Origin: Paenibacillus sp. FSL R5-0490
GTDB lineage: Bacteria > Bacillota > Bacilli > Bacillales > Cytobacillaceae
Direction of reading: 5' to 3'
Assembly (NCBI RefSeq): GCF_001956215.1
Contig: NZ_MRTQ01000016.1
Coordinates: forward strand, 1-64,000
Length of the DNA stretch: 64,000 nt
Shown here: positions 43,978 to 52,940 of the stretch, in pieces
How the letters are laid out: every line of letters begins with the position of its first letter
How positions within the stretch are numbered: the stretch's first letter is position 1
The notes under the pieces: generated by a model
The model's database searches: none
What the model was told of the DNA's origin: nothing
The model's input: only the letters and a program-made list of their open reading frames with translations
Made by a program: the position numbers and the translations under genes

Positions 43978-44166
43978 CTACGCTACTACGATAAGGAGGG
44001 TCTGATGCCCTTTGTAGAACGGACCCCCAGTGGAAACCGTTTATTTAAAGAATCCGATCTTAGTGCTCTAAAAGTGATTGAATGCCTGAAAGCCACCGGA
44101 ATGCCTATTAAAGAGATTAAAAATTTCATTGATTGGTGTTCTGAAGGGGATGCCACACTGGCTTAG
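43978..44166 (+). pseudogene. MerR-family regulator fragment
   Basis: LRYYDKEGLMPFVERTPSGN and ALKVIECLKATGMPIKEIKN are the core of a MerR regulator. The first about 15 residues and the C-terminal effector part are missing, and no start codon with RBS exists. It ends at TAG overlapping the adcA stop codon on the other strand. Confidence 0.82.
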
Positions 44167-45755
44167 TGCTCCATCATTTCATGGGCAATGTCATGGCCAT
44201 CCATGTCAGATGGATAGTACGTAGGCCAATGGGTAACTTCATCCAGCAATTTTTCCCGGTCGTCACCCCAATAAAGGTGGTAGTGACTAGCTTCTGTCGG
44301 ATAGATACTATGATCACTAAACTGAATATATTGAGGAAGACCTTCAGCTTTTGCTTCTAGCTTAAATACATATCTAACCCCTCTATTTCCCGCATCATAT
44401 GTCAGAATTTCATATCCATCGTAGATATACTCCCCGGTATATTCTTCTCCGTTTTTGACAAACGTTACCTTATTCCCCTGTATCTGAATTCGTTCAACAT
44501 TTGTTTGGTATCCTTCATCATAATATTCCTTATATTCTTTAGCTGTCATCTCACCCCCATGTTCTGCTTTATGTGCAAATACTTCGTCAAGGGTGCCATC
44601 TTGAAGAAATGGGTATACTGACTGCCAGTCACCTTCCCAGTCGGATAAGGATCGATCCTTCACTTGACTGTTTTCAAAATATCCTTCATAAATTTTTGCT
44701 GTTTCTTCATTATGTGAATGAGTATGGCCATGATCGTGTTCACCCTGCTCATTTGTCTCAGAGTCTCCCTCGGCTGAAGGTTCCGATAATGCTTTTGTCA
44801 GTTCCGCTAAGTTGTGCTGCATGAGCGTAAAGTAGTCCTCATTATTCTTTATATCTTCTTCTGTTAAAACCGATAAATTGTGTATACGTAAAGCCTCTGC
44901 ATCAATTTCCTTCCTGACTATGTCTGCCACTTTCGGAGTTATATTCTGTTCAAAAAACACATGCTTCAATCCATGCTTTTCAGCAGTCTTAATGATGTTT
45001 TGCACCTCTTTATGTGAGGGCTCGTTAGCAGGGCTCAAACCGGATACTGAGATTTGCTCGATCCCATAGGATTTCTCCCAATAGCCATAAGCAGCATGAG
45101 AAACAATAATTTTATTTTCAGGCAAATTTCCAAGTTGTGTACGAAAGTCCTGGTCTAAGTTTTCCAGCTTTCCTTTCAGCTTCTCAAAGTTTTGGTTAAA
45201 AATCTCTTCTTGCTCAGGTTTTAATTCAACTAATAAATCTTTTATATGCTCTGCCTGCTGAATAGAACGAATAGGATCCAGCCAAACGTGAGGATCCTGA
45301 TCCCCATGATTATGTTCAGCATGTTCATCCTCATGACTGCTCTCTTCTTCATGCTCATGTACATGCTTTTCCAAGTTAATTCCTTTAGATGCTTCAAGTA
45401 TCTTAACGTCATTAGATTGAATAGTTTCCGAGATTTTGTTTGCGTATGATTCTAAGCCTGCCCCATTATAAATAAAAGCATCGGATTCAGATATTTTTAT
45501 CATATCGCCGGTGGTTGGTTCATATGTATGCGAGTCTGATCCCGATGGCAGAATAGACTCCACAGAAGCTTGATCTCCTGCAATTTGTTCAGCAAAATAC
45601 TGTAACGGATATACAGTTGTATATATCTTTAACTCTTTGCTGGATCCTTTTGGTTCCCCATCACTTTCACTGCTGTTTGCAGCTTTTCCTCCACATGCAG
45701 CCAGCGTGAAGATGACTATAAATAAACTAAGTAAACCTGCGAATCTTTTTAACAT
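44163..45755 (-). CDS. adcA: zinc ABC transporter substrate-binding lipoprotein AdcA with ZinT domain
   Basis: 530 residues. The lipobox is TLAACGG. A ZnuA-like domain (about 40-335) has zinc ligands in SDSHTYEPT, a His/Glu-rich loop around 130-155 (HVHEHEEESSHEDEHAEHNHG), HAAYGYWEKS and EQNITPK. A second His-rich linker follows and then a ZinT/YodA domain (about 355-530: YEGYFENSQVKDRSLSDWEG, HYHLYWGD). This ZnuA-ZinT fusion is AdcA, which captures Zn outside the cell. The ATPase and permease genes are not beside it. Two Zur boxes precede it, so zinc repression is expected. Confidence 0.95.
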   Translation of the reverse strand: MLKRFAGLLSLFIVIFTLAACGGKAANSSESDGEPKGSSKELKIYTTVYPLQYFAEQIAGDQASVESILPSGSDSHTYEPTTGDMIKISESDAFIYNGAGLESYANKISETIQSNDVKILEASKGINLEKHVHEHEEESSHEDEHAEHNHGDQDPHVWLDPIRSIQQAEHIKDLLVELKPEQEEIFNQNFEKLKGKLENLDQDFRTQLGNLPENKIIVSHAAYGYWEKSYGIEQISVSGLSPANEPSHKEVQNIIKTAEKHGLKHVFFEQNITPKVADIVRKEIDAEALRIHNLSVLTEEDIKNNEDYFTLMQHNLAELTKALSEPSAEGDSETNEQGEHDHGHTHSHNEETAKIYEGYFENSQVKDRSLSDWEGDWQSVYPFLQDGTLDEVFAHKAEHGGEMTAKEYKEYYDEGYQTNVERIQIQGNKVTFVKNGEEYTGEYIYDGYEILTYDAGNRGVRYVFKLEAKAEGLPQYIQFSDHSIYPTEASHYHLYWGDDREKLLDEVTHWPTYYPSDMDGHDIAHEMMEH

Positions 45756-45787
45756 TTTTATTCCCCCTTTACTTAGGGAACATTTTA

Positions 45788-45825
45788 TCGTAATGATTAC
45801 GGTTTGTAAATAGTAATCATTACGA
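45788..45825 (-). promoter_or_regulatory. two Zur boxes upstream of adcA
   Basis: TCGTAATGATTACGG (45788-45802) and TAGTAATCATTACGA (45811-45825) each match TCGTAATNATTACGA with one or two differences, centres 23 bp apart. Confidence 0.85.
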
Positions 45826-45868
45826 TTTATGCATTGTACCCTTTCAACTCCTCTGTTTAAAAAGAAAA

Positions 45869-45887
45869 AGCTGCTATATTAGCAGCT
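45869..45887 (-). terminator. intrinsic terminator of the GNAT gene
   Basis: AGCTGCT / AGCAGCT, 5-nt loop, T tract on the minus strand. Confidence 0.75.
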
Positions 45888-45908
45888 AATTTTGTACATA
45901 AGCACCCA

Positions 45909-46388
45909 TTAGTTCAATACCTTCATCAATACAATTTCATCTCTGATCTGAATACCCTCATTTCCAATTAAGGGTATCTCAGGTTTCACCTTCCTTGCTT
46001 CCTCAACCGCATTAAGAATAATTTGAGACAGGATAAACCCTCGTTTCTGATAAAACTTCAATGCTAATAAATTATCATTTGTTGTTATTAGCTTCACGAT
46101 CCTGCAATTTTTCTTTTTAGCAAGATTTTCGACTTCCTCCACTAACGATGTACCTATCCCCTTACCTTCTTCCGTACTATCTAAAGATATAATTTCACAT
46201 TCTGTATTTTTAATTATGTAAGTAATTAGACCAATGATTTTGTCTTCTTCATTTAGAACAGCAAACCCATCTAATGCACTGCAATCATAAACCCCACTGG
46301 AAATTACCATTTCCGGGCTCCCCCAATGCAGCTTAAAAAATTCTATTATTTTATCTTTCGGTAAATCCTCAACTTGGTAAATATTCAT
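45909..46388 (-). CDS. GNAT-family N-acetyltransferase
   Basis: 159 residues. EEGKGIGTSLVEEVENLAKK near residue 73 is the acetyl-CoA loop and KLITTNDNLLALKFYQKRGF the following strand and helix. It lacks the usual R/QxxGxG/A at the first position (EEGKGIG) but the fold is clear. Substrate unknown. Transcribed alone toward adcA. The RBS is weak (GGTGGC). Confidence 0.83.
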   Translation of the reverse strand: MNIYQVEDLPKDKIIEFFKLHWGSPEMVISSGVYDCSALDGFAVLNEEDKIIGLITYIIKNTECEIISLDSTEEGKGIGTSLVEEVENLAKKKNCRIVKLITTNDNLLALKFYQKRGFILSQIILNAVEEARKVKPEIPLIGNEGIQIRDEIVLMKVLN

Positions 46389-46562
46389 TATTAGCCACCC
46401 TAAATTTTTTTAAAGTCTAATTTAATTATCTTAAATAGTCATCCAGTTAACAACCTAATAATTCCATCTCAATTGGAAGAACAAAACCAAAATCCTCTTT
46501 AGCAAACAGCAGCCCTAATGTTACAATGTAATTAATGGAATATTTTAGAAATGAGGAGTTAG

Positions 46563-47345
46563 ATGATGGAGGACGTTATATTAGAAATTAATAATTTGAG
46601 AAAGAGCTATGGTCCGAAGTCAGTGCTCAACGGTGTCTCTTTTGGGGTGAAACGCGGAGAAATCATCGGATATATCGGCCCGAACGGCGCTGGAAAAAGC
46701 ACCACTGTCAAGATCATGCTTGGCATTGAAGATGACTATTCAGGACAGGTCAACATCTTTGGCCAGGATATTTCGGATGGAGATATCGAGTATAAGAGAA
46801 AAATCGGATATGTGCCGGAAATTGCTGAAGTGTATGATAACTTGACCGGCCAGGAATACTTAACCTTTGTTGGCGAATTGTATGGTCTTGATTCCGACCT
46901 TGCCAGTAATAAGGCAAAAAGCCTGATGGAGCTATTCGGCATAGGGGAAGTCTATCATTCCCGAATCGCTTCTTTTTCAAAAGGAATGCGCCAAAAGCTT
47001 CTCATTATCTCGAGCCTGCTGCATGATCCGGAACTTCTCTTTTTCGATGAACCCATCAATGGCCTGGATGCAAATAGTGTCATGATATTCAAAGAAATCA
47101 TGGCACAGCTTGCCGAACAGGGAAAAACGATTTTTTATTCTTCACATATCATGGATGTGGTTGAAAAAATAAGCAGCCGCATTATTCTCCTGCATGACGG
47201 GAGAATCGCAGCAGACGGCACCTTTGACGAACTAAAGCAGCAAAATACGGAAGGTTCACTCGAACAGATCTTTAACCAGCTTACAGGATTCAGTGAACAT
47301 AAGGAAATTGGTGCCCGGTTTGTTTCGGCTGTAAGGGAGATGTAG
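46563..47345 (+). CDS. ABC transporter ATP-binding protein (exporter type)
   Basis: 260 residues. Walker A GPNGAGKST, Q-loop VPEIAEVYD, signature FSKGMRQK (a variant of LSGGQ), Walker B LLFFDEP and an H-loop in YSSHIMD. The group is the CcmA/NatA/BcrA-like ATPases working with separate multi-helix permeases. RBS GAGGAG. Two nt separate it from the permease gene, so the pair forms one exporter. Confidence 0.92.
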   Translation: MMEDVILEINNLRKSYGPKSVLNGVSFGVKRGEIIGYIGPNGAGKSTTVKIMLGIEDDYSGQVNIFGQDISDGDIEYKRKIGYVPEIAEVYDNLTGQEYLTFVGELYGLDSDLASNKAKSLMELFGIGEVYHSRIASFSKGMRQKLLIISSLLHDPELLFFDEPINGLDANSVMIFKEIMAQLAEQGKTIFYSSHIMDVVEKISSRIILLHDGRIAADGTFDELKQQNTEGSLEQIFNQLTGFSEHKEIGARFVSAVREM

Positions 47346-47347
47346 GA

Positions 47348-48994
47348 ATGCAGGACTATCGCACTCTTAAACTATTGGATCGTTTTGAGCGGGTTTTTAA
47401 TAGCTTTGACGTAGATTACAAGGTTATGAGGAGACTCCTGCAGGTAAAGCTTACGATGGATGGAAGGCGCATGCCCACCATTTTCTCGCAGAATGCAAAA
47501 AAAGAAAACAAAGAAAAGAATAATCAGTACATTAAATCTTTATGGGTTTACGTATTGTTCGGTCTGTTCTTGATTCCATTTGTTCTTATGGGGGACAATT
47601 ACCTTTTTCAGATGAGCCTATTTTATGGGATTTTCACCTTTTTTGTGATGACCTCCATGATTTCCGATTTCTCTTCGGTTTTATTGGATATACGGGATCG
47701 CAACATCCTGTTTCCAAAGCCAGTCAGCCGAAAAACAATCAGCACGGCAAAAATGATGCATGTTACGATTTATCTTTCTTTCCTTACCATTGCGCTTGCG
47801 GGTATCCCTTTGATAGTGGGACTAATCAAAAATGGGCCATTATTTTTCCTCCTTGCTGCCGTAAACATTATCCTGATTGATTTATTGGTTGTTGGTCTAA
47901 CCGCATTGATCTATTTATCAATATTGCGATTCTTTGATGGGGAAAAATTGAAAGATATCATCAACTATGTTCAAATCGGGCTGTCCCTGATGATCATGGT
48001 TGGGTATCAATTGCTTATACGGTCTTTTGAGTTCATTGACTTAACGGTCTCTTTTCAGCCTAAGTGGTGGCAGGTATTCATTTTCCCAATGTGGTATGGC
48101 GCAAATATGGAAATGCTGTTGAAGGGGGCTTTCGATCCGGTTTATCTCCTTTTTTCAGCATTATCACTCCTAATTCCGATCCTGTCCATCTGGATTTATA
48201 TGAAATTTACCGGCACCTTCGAGCAAAGCCTGCAAAAGCTTGCTTATCACGGAAAAGCCAAAGTAACGAAGCGGAGTAAAGCGGGGCAAATCCTTCTTAC
48301 CATCATTTGCCGCTCACCGGAGGAGAGAGCCTTTTTCCGCTTTGCAGGCAGGATGATGAAAAATGAACGGGACTTTAAACTGAAGGCCTATCCATCACTT
48401 GGTTTTTCCATCGTGATTCCGTTTATTTTTATCATAAATACTCTCCGTGAAGATTTTGCACAGCTATCTGACAGCAAGTCCTATATAACGATTTACTTTA
48501 GCTTGATCATTATTCCGACCATCATGATTCTTCTAAAGTATTCAGGAAAATATAAAGGGGCCTTTATTTACCGGGTTGCCCCTCTCAAATCATTAAAGCC
48601 GGTGTTCAGCGGTACCATCAAGGCATTTATTATTAAATTATATCTGCCGGTCTACTTTATTCTAAGTGCACTCTTCCTTTTCCTGTTCGGGGCAGGAATT
48701 CTTCCGGACCTTATCGCCGTATTTATCAGCGCCTGTCTATACGCGGTCATTTGTTTTATGGTTTTAAAGAAATCTCTGCCCTTTTCGGAATCGTTCGATG
48801 AATACAACCAAAACGGAAATAGTGCCATTATCTTTGGATTGATGCTGTTTGTAGCATTACTTGCAGGCTTGCATTTCGCGAGCACTTTCTTGCCATATGG
48901 AATCTATCTGTATTTGGGGATATGCAGCATTGGTCTCGTAACTATTTGGAGGCTGGCTTTCAATGTTACATGGGAGAAGATTATTGAAGGGTGA
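47348..48994 (+). CDS. ABC transporter permease, large two-half type
   Basis: 548 residues. A soluble N-terminal region (about 1-60), then about twelve transmembrane helices in two blocks separated by a basic cytoplasmic loop near 320-355 (KAKVTKRSKAGQ, RSPEERAFFRF). The DIRDRNILFPKPVSRKTI segment near 115 looks like the coupling loop found in this exporter group. The substrate is unknown; bacteriocin/drug or lipid export is possible. Partner of the ATPase directly upstream. Confidence 0.85.
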   Translation: MQDYRTLKLLDRFERVFNSFDVDYKVMRRLLQVKLTMDGRRMPTIFSQNAKKENKEKNNQYIKSLWVYVLFGLFLIPFVLMGDNYLFQMSLFYGIFTFFVMTSMISDFSSVLLDIRDRNILFPKPVSRKTISTAKMMHVTIYLSFLTIALAGIPLIVGLIKNGPLFFLLAAVNIILIDLLVVGLTALIYLSILRFFDGEKLKDIINYVQIGLSLMIMVGYQLLIRSFEFIDLTVSFQPKWWQVFIFPMWYGANMEMLLKGAFDPVYLLFSALSLLIPILSIWIYMKFTGTFEQSLQKLAYHGKAKVTKRSKAGQILLTIICRSPEERAFFRFAGRMMKNERDFKLKAYPSLGFSIVIPFIFIINTLREDFAQLSDSKSYITIYFSLIIIPTIMILLKYSGKYKGAFIYRVAPLKSLKPVFSGTIKAFIIKLYLPVYFILSALFLFLFGAGILPDLIAVFISACLYAVICFMVLKKSLPFSESFDEYNQNGNSAIIFGLMLFVALLAGLHFASTFLPYGIYLYLGICSIGLVTIWRLAFNVTWEKIIEG

Positions 48995-49013
48995 TTCCTT
49001 CGAGAGTTTGCTC

Positions 49014-49040
49014 AAGCTGCCATTTTGGCAGCTTTTTTTA
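49014..49040 (+). terminator. intrinsic terminator of the ABC exporter operon
   Basis: AAGCTGCC / GGCAGCTT, 5-nt loop, seven T. Confidence 0.9.
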
Positions 49041-49075
49041 TCGTGACGTTTTCACCGACTTCCTGCAAGAAAAAT

Positions 49076-49098
49076 AGACATCCCGCGAAAGGATGTCT
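49076..49098 (-). terminator. intrinsic terminator of modAB
   Basis: AGACATCC / GGATGTCT with T-rich tail on the minus strand. Confidence 0.8.
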
Positions 49099-49100
49099 TC

Positions 49101-49757
49101 TTATGTTTTTATCAGCTGAACAAAAACTAACATGATAAATGATATTCCGATCATACACGCTACCCATAACCAGGCCATCTCCATATTGCCTGAATCAATG
49201 GCTACATAAATAGCTGTTGGAATCGTTTGTGTTTTTCCCGGAATATTACCGGCAAACATTAAAGTAGCTCCGAACTCCCCCAGGGCTCTTGCAAAGCTCA
49301 GGATGCCGCCTGAAATAATGGCCTTGTATGAAAGAGGGATCGTGATATTCATAAATAATTGAATATCATTCGCCCCATCTACACGAGCCGCATTTTCAAT
49401 GTCACGATCAATCGCTTCAAAGCCTGTCTTAGCAGACTGATACATCAGAGGAAATGCGACAACCGTCGAAGCGATAACAGCGGCCCACCAGGTAAACATA
49501 ACTGGCTGTTTAAAAATAAACTCAATGAATTGGCCTGCAAAACTGTTTCTTCCAAAAATGACAATCAGCAAAAACCCTACAACAGATGGCGGTAATACTA
49601 ATGGCAAAAGAAAAGCGGTCTCTGCAATGGCTTTCCCTTTAAATCTTTTATTCGCCATACCTTTCCCTATGATAACGCCAAGAATGATTGCCAATACTCC
49701 TGAGACAGCTGCAACTTCAGCAGATAATAGGACTGGTGACCAAAAATCAGTAGCCAT
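49101..49757 (-). CDS. modB: molybdate ABC transporter permease ModB
   Basis: 218 residues with about five transmembrane helices. The EAA loop (ENAARVDGANDIQLFMNITIPLS) and the ALGEFGATLMFAGNIPGKTQTIPTA stretch are the ModB hallmark. It imports molybdate (or tungstate). There is no modC ATPase next to it, as in B. subtilis yvgL-yvgM, so an ATPase from elsewhere must serve it. The gap to modA is 4 nt. Confidence 0.93.
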   Translation of the reverse strand: MATDFWSPVLLSAEVAAVSGVLAIILGVIIGKGMANKRFKGKAIAETAFLLPLVLPPSVVGFLLIVIFGRNSFAGQFIEFIFKQPVMFTWWAAVIASTVVAFPLMYQSAKTGFEAIDRDIENAARVDGANDIQLFMNITIPLSYKAIISGGILSFARALGEFGATLMFAGNIPGKTQTIPTAIYVAIDSGNMEMAWLWVACMIGISFIMLVFVQLIKT

Positions 49758-49761
49758 ATAA

Positions 49762-50559
49762 TTATTTCAATCCTTTAAATCCATACTCTTCAAAAATACC
49801 CATAGATTTTTCATTTTGAAGATAATCATAGAACAGCTTAGCTTCCGATGGATGATTTGTATCTTTAATCATACCCAAAGGATAAATAATAGGACCATGA
49901 GTATTCTCCTCTGCCGTGTCCACAATGTTGACCTTTTCAGATATTAACGCATCCGTTTTATAAACAATTCCGGCATCCACATTATTTGTCTCAACATATG
50001 TAAGGACCTGGCGGACATCTTTGGCATACACCACTTTTTCTTCTATGTTGTCCCAGATATCCATTTTTTCTAATGATTCCTTCGCATATTTCCCGGCAGG
50101 AACCGACTCCGGTGTGCCGATGGACAATTTATCTGCGTTAGTGAGATCAGGAAACGATTTGATTTTCAATGCTGACTTCTTCGGCACCACTAAAACAAGC
50201 TCATTCCCAACTAAATCAATTCCATTCTTTTCTTCAATCAGTCCGTCATTTACCAGTTTATCAAATTTATCCTCAGCAGCTGAAAAGAAAAGATCAGCGG
50301 GTGCTCCCTGGGAGATTTGCTGCTGAAGAGAGCCTGAAGCTCCAAAGTTAAAGTTGATCAGCACATTTGGATGTTCTTTTTCGAACCTTGCTTCGATCTC
50401 CGTTAAGGCGTCCTGCAGGCTTGCCGCTGCTGAAATAGTCAGTTCCACACTCTCTCCGGCTGCATCCCGCTGCTCTTCTCCTGTATTTTTAGACTGACAT
50501 CCAGCCAATAATAAAAAAAGGACCATTGATGAAAAAAATAACAGGGATTTCTTTTTCAT
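49762..50559 (-). CDS. modA: molybdate ABC transporter substrate-binding lipoprotein ModA
   Basis: 265 residues. The lipobox is LLAGC (Cys about 20). The mature domain begins VELTISAAASLQDALTEIEARFE and contains FGASGSLQQQISQGAPADLFFSA (oxyanion-binding loop) and DAGIVYKTDAL. These are typical of ModA, which captures molybdate outside the membrane. It is the first gene of modAB. An inverted repeat AGTTATA / TATAACT (50581-50610) stands in front as a possible operator. Confidence 0.93.
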   Translation of the reverse strand: MKKKSLLFFSSMVLFLLLAGCQSKNTGEEQRDAAGESVELTISAAASLQDALTEIEARFEKEHPNVLINFNFGASGSLQQQISQGAPADLFFSAAEDKFDKLVNDGLIEEKNGIDLVGNELVLVVPKKSALKIKSFPDLTNADKLSIGTPESVPAGKYAKESLEKMDIWDNIEEKVVYAKDVRQVLTYVETNNVDAGIVYKTDALISEKVNIVDTAEENTHGPIIYPLGMIKDTNHPSEAKLFYDYLQNEKSMGIFEEYGFKGLK

Positions 50560-50743
50560 TAAGTATCTCCTTCTCTGAATAGTTATATCTAGTAATAATT
50601 AATTATAACTACTTATAGGGACACTGGCGAATATAATCTTCCCCATCTAAAAAAAATCCTTGTTCCTGCCTTTTTATAATTCATAAGGTCATTAAGCGAT
50701 TATGATACAGCCCGGACAGGAAAAATCATTTATGAAACAAACT

Positions 50744-50872
50744 AAAAGGCAAGCACAAATTGGAGTGCTTACCTTTGTTAACAATGTGGAAATGTAATCT
50801 GCCCGCCAACAACTTATACATGTGAAAAAGATGGTGTCCTGATCAGCCTGTCAAATCTGGCACCCATCTTTT
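50744..50872. other. two hairpins in the modA-DUF3231 gap
   Basis: AAAGGCAAGCAC / GTGCTTACCTTT (50745-50776) is a terminator-like stem. AAGATGGTG / CACCCATCTT (50828-50870) is a second, imperfect one. Together they would end the minus-strand DUF3231 transcript. No gene is visible in the 445-nt gap. A short TTAGTGT / ACACTAA hairpin lies near 50957-50980. Confidence 0.5.
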
Positions 50873-51004
50873 CAAAAAAGAATGACACTTTAATAACCAA
50901 AGTGATTAAAGCAGAGAATAAGTTGAAAAGCATGTACAAATACCCCCCACACTGAAATTTAGTGTTCTGGACACTAATGTTAGTGTTAGACTGAGCAGGA
51001 GTTT

Positions 51005-52009
51005 TTATTCTCTTATGAGTCCCGGACGGTCCTCCATTTGCGGGGGCTCCTCAAACCAGCCGTTTTTAATCTTGATTTTAATTCCCTCTTGGGCATAGAA
51101 GTAAATATCCTTCGCCAGTATCATGGATTTCATCGCTATATCATTTCTCAAGCTAAAGAATGCACCTGTACCGGATCCTACAAGGCTAAACCCATTGAGT
51201 ATGTAAATGCAATGCATCATAAGTTTGTCGGAAAACGGAGGTACTGTCGATGTGGTTACCGTAGCCCCGGAGGTTGCGGAAAATTGAACATCACCCTCTA
51301 GGAGGATTTCTTCCATCATTTTTATTTGTTTCTTGGCAAGTTCTTTTCCTTTTAAAAAGTATTTTTTGGCCTCTTTGTTTTGAGCGCATTGCGCAAAACC
51401 CGTAATAAGCTGCATCCCGATATTGTTTGCCTCCATATTGTGATGCAGAATTCCGATTTCAAGGTCATTTAATGCCCTTTTATCTCCTGTCAGCCTAAAA
51501 CCGTCCTTATACTTTTTTGACTGGATATACTCTATATTTTTGGGCATCGTCACTTTTGGTGGCAGCGCTAGTATTCCTTTTTCCAGCAGATAAAAGGTCG
51601 AAAGCTTATAGATTTTCTGTGTTACAGTCGTGAGCCCCTCATAAATGGATAAAACCTTCTTATTGTATGTCATATTCATATTCAGGGTGTAAAGCCCCAT
51701 GCTAACTTCCTTTAATACACGAAGAAACATGATATCAAAACCATTATCGTATAATTTAGGGGCTTCTAAATTAACGTCAGCTGAAGTAAACCCCTCAGGC
51801 TTAACCATTCCTTGATCGGAGAAAAGTTCTTCCATCTCTTTCACATAAAAGTTCAGTTCCTGCCATAACCCTCCTAAAATATTCCTAGCCTCCTGTTCAT
51901 CTGACTTTTCGATAAAGTATTCCAAAAATCTCATTATCAATGTTTTTTCCTGGTAAGTCTGCCATATAGTCCCTATTTCAGAAACACTTAGCGGATTGGT
52001 TAATATCAA
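51005..52009 (-). CDS. DUF3231-family protein, paralogue of the gene at 42.4 kb
   Basis: 334 residues, the same length as its paralogue. It starts LTNPLSVSEIGTIWQTYQEKTL and has a mid-protein repeat LNDLEIGILHHNMEANNIGMQLITGF with a PPFSDKLMMHCIYIL motif, as in the other copy. The two have clearly diverged, so the duplication is old. It is mostly helical, with no signal peptide. Function unknown. RBS (GGAGG) precedes the start. Confidence 0.85.
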   Translation of the reverse strand: MILTNPLSVSEIGTIWQTYQEKTLIMRFLEYFIEKSDEQEARNILGGLWQELNFYVKEMEELFSDQGMVKPEGFTSADVNLEAPKLYDNGFDIMFLRVLKEVSMGLYTLNMNMTYNKKVLSIYEGLTTVTQKIYKLSTFYLLEKGILALPPKVTMPKNIEYIQSKKYKDGFRLTGDKRALNDLEIGILHHNMEANNIGMQLITGFAQCAQNKEAKKYFLKGKELAKKQIKMMEEILLEGDVQFSATSGATVTTSTVPPFSDKLMMHCIYILNGFSLVGSGTGAFFSLRNDIAMKSMILAKDIYFYAQEGIKIKIKNGWFEEPPQMEDRPGLIRE

Positions 52010-52171
52010 GTAAACAACCTCCTTCCATCATCCCATTTTGACTATGTACCGAATTGATTAATAATTCTCATTCATAAATTAACCTGGATTGGAGATATTA
52101 TTCCTGATAAATGGAGTGTAGGTTATTTTCATCAATATCCGGCCGCCAGACAATCTTTTTGTAAATAAAAA

Positions 52172-52198
52172 GAGACGCGTTCCTTTACTAACGCGCCT
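52172..52198 (-). terminator. intrinsic terminator of the DUF4256 gene
   Basis: CGCGTT / AACGCG stem with T-rich tail on the minus strand. Confidence 0.6.
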
Positions 52199-52280
52199 GC
52201 TGGTATACCTTTTAAACTATGTTTTAGCAAAAAACCCGCCGAATCCTTCTTACGCTCATACAATCCGAGTCTCCCTGAAC

Positions 52281-52847
52281 CTAAACTCTCAGCGAGCCGC
52301 GGAACCCCCTTGCAGCATAGTAGGAATCAGCTCCATTGTGATACACAAAGACCGTGTCGTAGCGGCGGTCACAGAAGAGAGCCCCGCCAAGTTTTCTGAT
52401 ATGAGGGGGTGTCTGCACCCAGCTCGATGTTTTCTTATCAAAAGCTTCAAGCTCCTGGAGCTCCCGGTATTGCTCTTCCGTTAAAAGCTCAACGCCCATG
52501 GCAGCTGCCATATCCATCACACTGTTTTCCGGCTTATGTTTTTTCCTTGCCTCCAGCGCTTCACGATCGTAGCAAAAACTTCTGCGGCCCTTAGGACTTT
52601 CTGCTGCACAATCATAAAATATGTATTCGCCCGTCTCTTCATCATACCCGGCAACATCCGGTTCGCCGGCCGTTTCTTCCATTTCATTCAGCGACCATAA
52701 TTTCTCAGGATTAGCCTCAAGCTTAGCTTGTACATCTGCCCATAACAGCCCTTCATGCCTGTGCGTATTCTTCTCAAAACGGGCCTTCAATGTTTGCAGC
52801 AATTCATCCCGCTGTTCTGGTGACAGCGCCTTACTTCCCAGTGTCAT
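52281..52847 (-). CDS. DUF4256-family protein
   Basis: 188 residues, soluble. Conserved-looking blocks are RHEGLLWADVQAKLEANPEK near 30, EEMEETAGEPDVAGYDEETG-like near 60, FYDCAAESPKGRRSFCYDREAL near 85 and HNGADSYYAARGFRGSLRV at the end. I recognise the family as DUF4256, without known function. The start is the ATG eight nt behind AAAGGAGG. Single gene. Confidence 0.85.
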   Translation of the reverse strand: MTLGSKALSPEQRDELLQTLKARFEKNTHRHEGLLWADVQAKLEANPEKLWSLNEMEETAGEPDVAGYDEETGEYIFYDCAAESPKGRRSFCYDREALEARKKHKPENSVMDMAAAMGVELLTEEQYRELQELEAFDKKTSSWVQTPPHIRKLGGALFCDRRYDTVFVYHNGADSYYAARGFRGSLRV

Positions 52848-52940
52848 ATGAGTACCTCCTTTTTTCTTCATTATAATATAATTATGACCCTAAAGGGCAG
52901 ATGATAAAAGCAGGCGCCGGGTTAACCTTCCTGAAACTGG

